Shown: positions 51,295-52,547 of the stretch, piece after piece
Numbering within the stretch: the stretch's first letter is position 1
How the letters are laid out: each line of letters opens with the position of its first letter
Source of the DNA: Zopfochytrium polystomum
Lineage: Eukaryota > Chytridiomycota > Chytridiomycetes > Chytridiales > Chytridiaceae
Assembly (NCBI GenBank): GCA_025765615.1
Contig: JAIVFJ010000382.1
Coordinates: 1 to 52,547, forward strand
Reading direction: 5' to 3'
DNA length: 52,547 bases
The notes under the pieces: model-generated
The model's database searches: none
Told to the model about the DNA's origin: nothing
What the model saw: only the letters and a program-made list of their open reading frames with translations
Made by a program: the position numbers and the translations under genes

Positions 51295-52060
51295 ATAGTG
51301 GAGTAGGGGGAACAGTGTGGGTTTAATGTTTTTTTTTTAGTGATCAATCGAAACGCAGTGGCAAAATTCAAAAGGAAGTCAATGGGCTGTCTGTTTATCT
51401 GAGTGGAAGTCAACGGGTTTGTCCGTCTACCTCCCTCCCTGTCTCTGAGTCTGAGACTGGCAGTCAATGGGCAGTCAACAGGTTGTCTGTCTTACTCTCT
51501 GTCTCTGACTCTGTATGTTGGCTGTTGATGGAAAACAAATAAAATTTTCTGCAATCTCTCACTCTATCTAAGTCTCTTTCAAGCTGGTAGGGTTGAAGGG
51601 GGAAGCAGCCCCCACTGGGGGGCTCACGGTGCAGGAGCCCCCATACAGAGAAACGTGACGTGTTTGAACCCCCCCCCCCCCCCCCCCCCCCACCCAACTA
51701 AAATACTACTTCTGCTTATGATTTTGCAAAGTCAACTGGGCTGTTGTTTCTATCATTCAATGATTTGTCACTCTCTGAAAGTGGCAGTGAAATATGTCTC
51801 TGACTCTGGCCATTGGGCTGTTGGTGGAGAAGTTATTAAATCGTCTGCAACTCTCTCTTTTGAGTGGGGGCTGAGGGGCATCAGCCCCCCCGCAGGGGCT
51901 CAGGGGGTTCCTGCCCCCTGACTCGAAAACAATTTTCCCCTATCCCCTCTACATGGCCTGCCACTGCATTCATTGTGGACTGCCACACTCTTCAGTGTCT
52001 TCTTTATTTCTTCTCTTTTTTTTTGGGAAGGATTGCTTATAAGTCAACGGGCATCCCCTA
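51295..52060. repeat. Hairpin-rich repeat family R, copy 3 (inverted relative to copy 1)
   Basis: This is the reverse complement of 21360-22127 with few differences, including the poly-C run (51669-51690) and GC stems GGGGGGCTCACGG/GAGCCCCC. It has no coding content. Confidence 0.8.
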
Positions 52061-52341
52061 GTCATCAACACACTAAAGAAAACAAGGCTTTGCGGGGTAA
52101 CCTGTTTCCTAATTGCAATTAGAAAAACTCTCTAATATTTTGTCTTTGGTGCCCAATCAAAACTCGGTGGAAAAAATCTGAAAAGGAAGGAAATCAATGC
52201 TCTGTCTCTCACAATCTGTCTGTCTATCTATCTCTCTGTCTCTCTCTCTCCTCTCGCGTTCCTCTCTTCGCGTTCTAAAAAATCAAAATAAAGGAAGGAA
52301 GTCAATGCTCTGGTCTCTTTATGTGTCTGCCTATCTACGTC

Positions 52342-52436
<95 letters not shown>

Positions 52437-52547
52437 TTCTCTCTCTCTCTCTTCTCCCTCTCTCTTCGGGCAGGGAAAACATTTTTGCCCTCTGTCTATC
52501 TGTCTCTTCCCTTCTCTATCTGTTTCTTCTGTCTCTCTGTCTCTGTC
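52061..52547. repeat. Repeat R continuation and CT microsatellite at window end
   Basis: 52061-52200 matches the reverse complement of about 26400-26540 (CAATTAGAAAAACTCTCTAAT, CTTTGGTGCCCAATCAAAAC). From about 52200 the strand is CT-rich, with pure (CT)n around 52350-52400. It runs off the window; no gene is seen. Confidence 0.75.

Overview
This window looks like a transposon-dense, probably heterochromatic stretch of a eukaryotic nuclear genome. A fungus is the best guess. The evidence is a Tad1-like LINE with an RNase H domain, a chromodomain Ty3/gypsy element with Tf1-type self-priming features, Copia elements, a Helitron helicase, and one spliced gene with introns of only 55-68 nt. This is inferred from families and intron size; no rRNA or host marker is present. 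Nearly all coding content is mobile-element pol/gag sequence, much of it broken.

Layout: 1-1187 is AT-rich and holds the C-terminal part of a virus-type SF3 helicase plus an iteron-like cluster. 1188-15637 is a full-length minus-strand LINE (copy B/C) split by a younger plus-strand, 5'-truncated LINE (copy A, 1813-7863) with a 12-bp target-site duplication. 15638-19704 is a decayed minus-strand Copia element. 20165-21350 is a second AT-rich virus-type (D5_N) primase-helicase remnant. 21360-22127 and 25262-26640 are an uncharacterised hairpin- and microsatellite-rich repeat family, interrupted by an internally deleted minus-strand Ty3/gypsy element (22128-25261, 5-bp TSD). 26656-28390 is a minus-strand Helitron Pif1-like helicase. 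28390-38070 is a second Copia element interrupted by a full-length 8.4-kb LINE (copy D, 28837-37228, 17-bp TSD). 38080-40760 holds tRNA-like/SINE-like pieces, alternating LTR-like repeats, a solo gypsy LTR with TSD and a Copia RNase H tail. 46166-51294 is a near-complete plus-strand chromodomain gypsy element, followed by a further copy of the hairpin-rich repeat in inverted orientation relative to the first, running into a CT microsatellite at the window end.

The stand-out is at 41448-44151 on the minus strand: an apparently intact four-exon gene (841 aa in my model). It encodes a putative 2-oxoglutarate/Fe(II) dioxygenase of TET/JBP type, the fold that oxidises modified pyrimidines in DNA, with NLS-like basic clusters and an acidic tail. 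It lies between inverted copies of one ~420-bp repeat. Other signals worth testing are a textbook -1 frameshift site at the gypsy gag-pol overlap, an 11-nt self-priming match between the LTR and the primer-binding site, a non-autonomous gypsy derivative whose deletions fuse a protease-end/linker region in frame to a chromodomain, and repeat-unit 5' ends in the LINE resembling the monomers of mouse L1 promoters.
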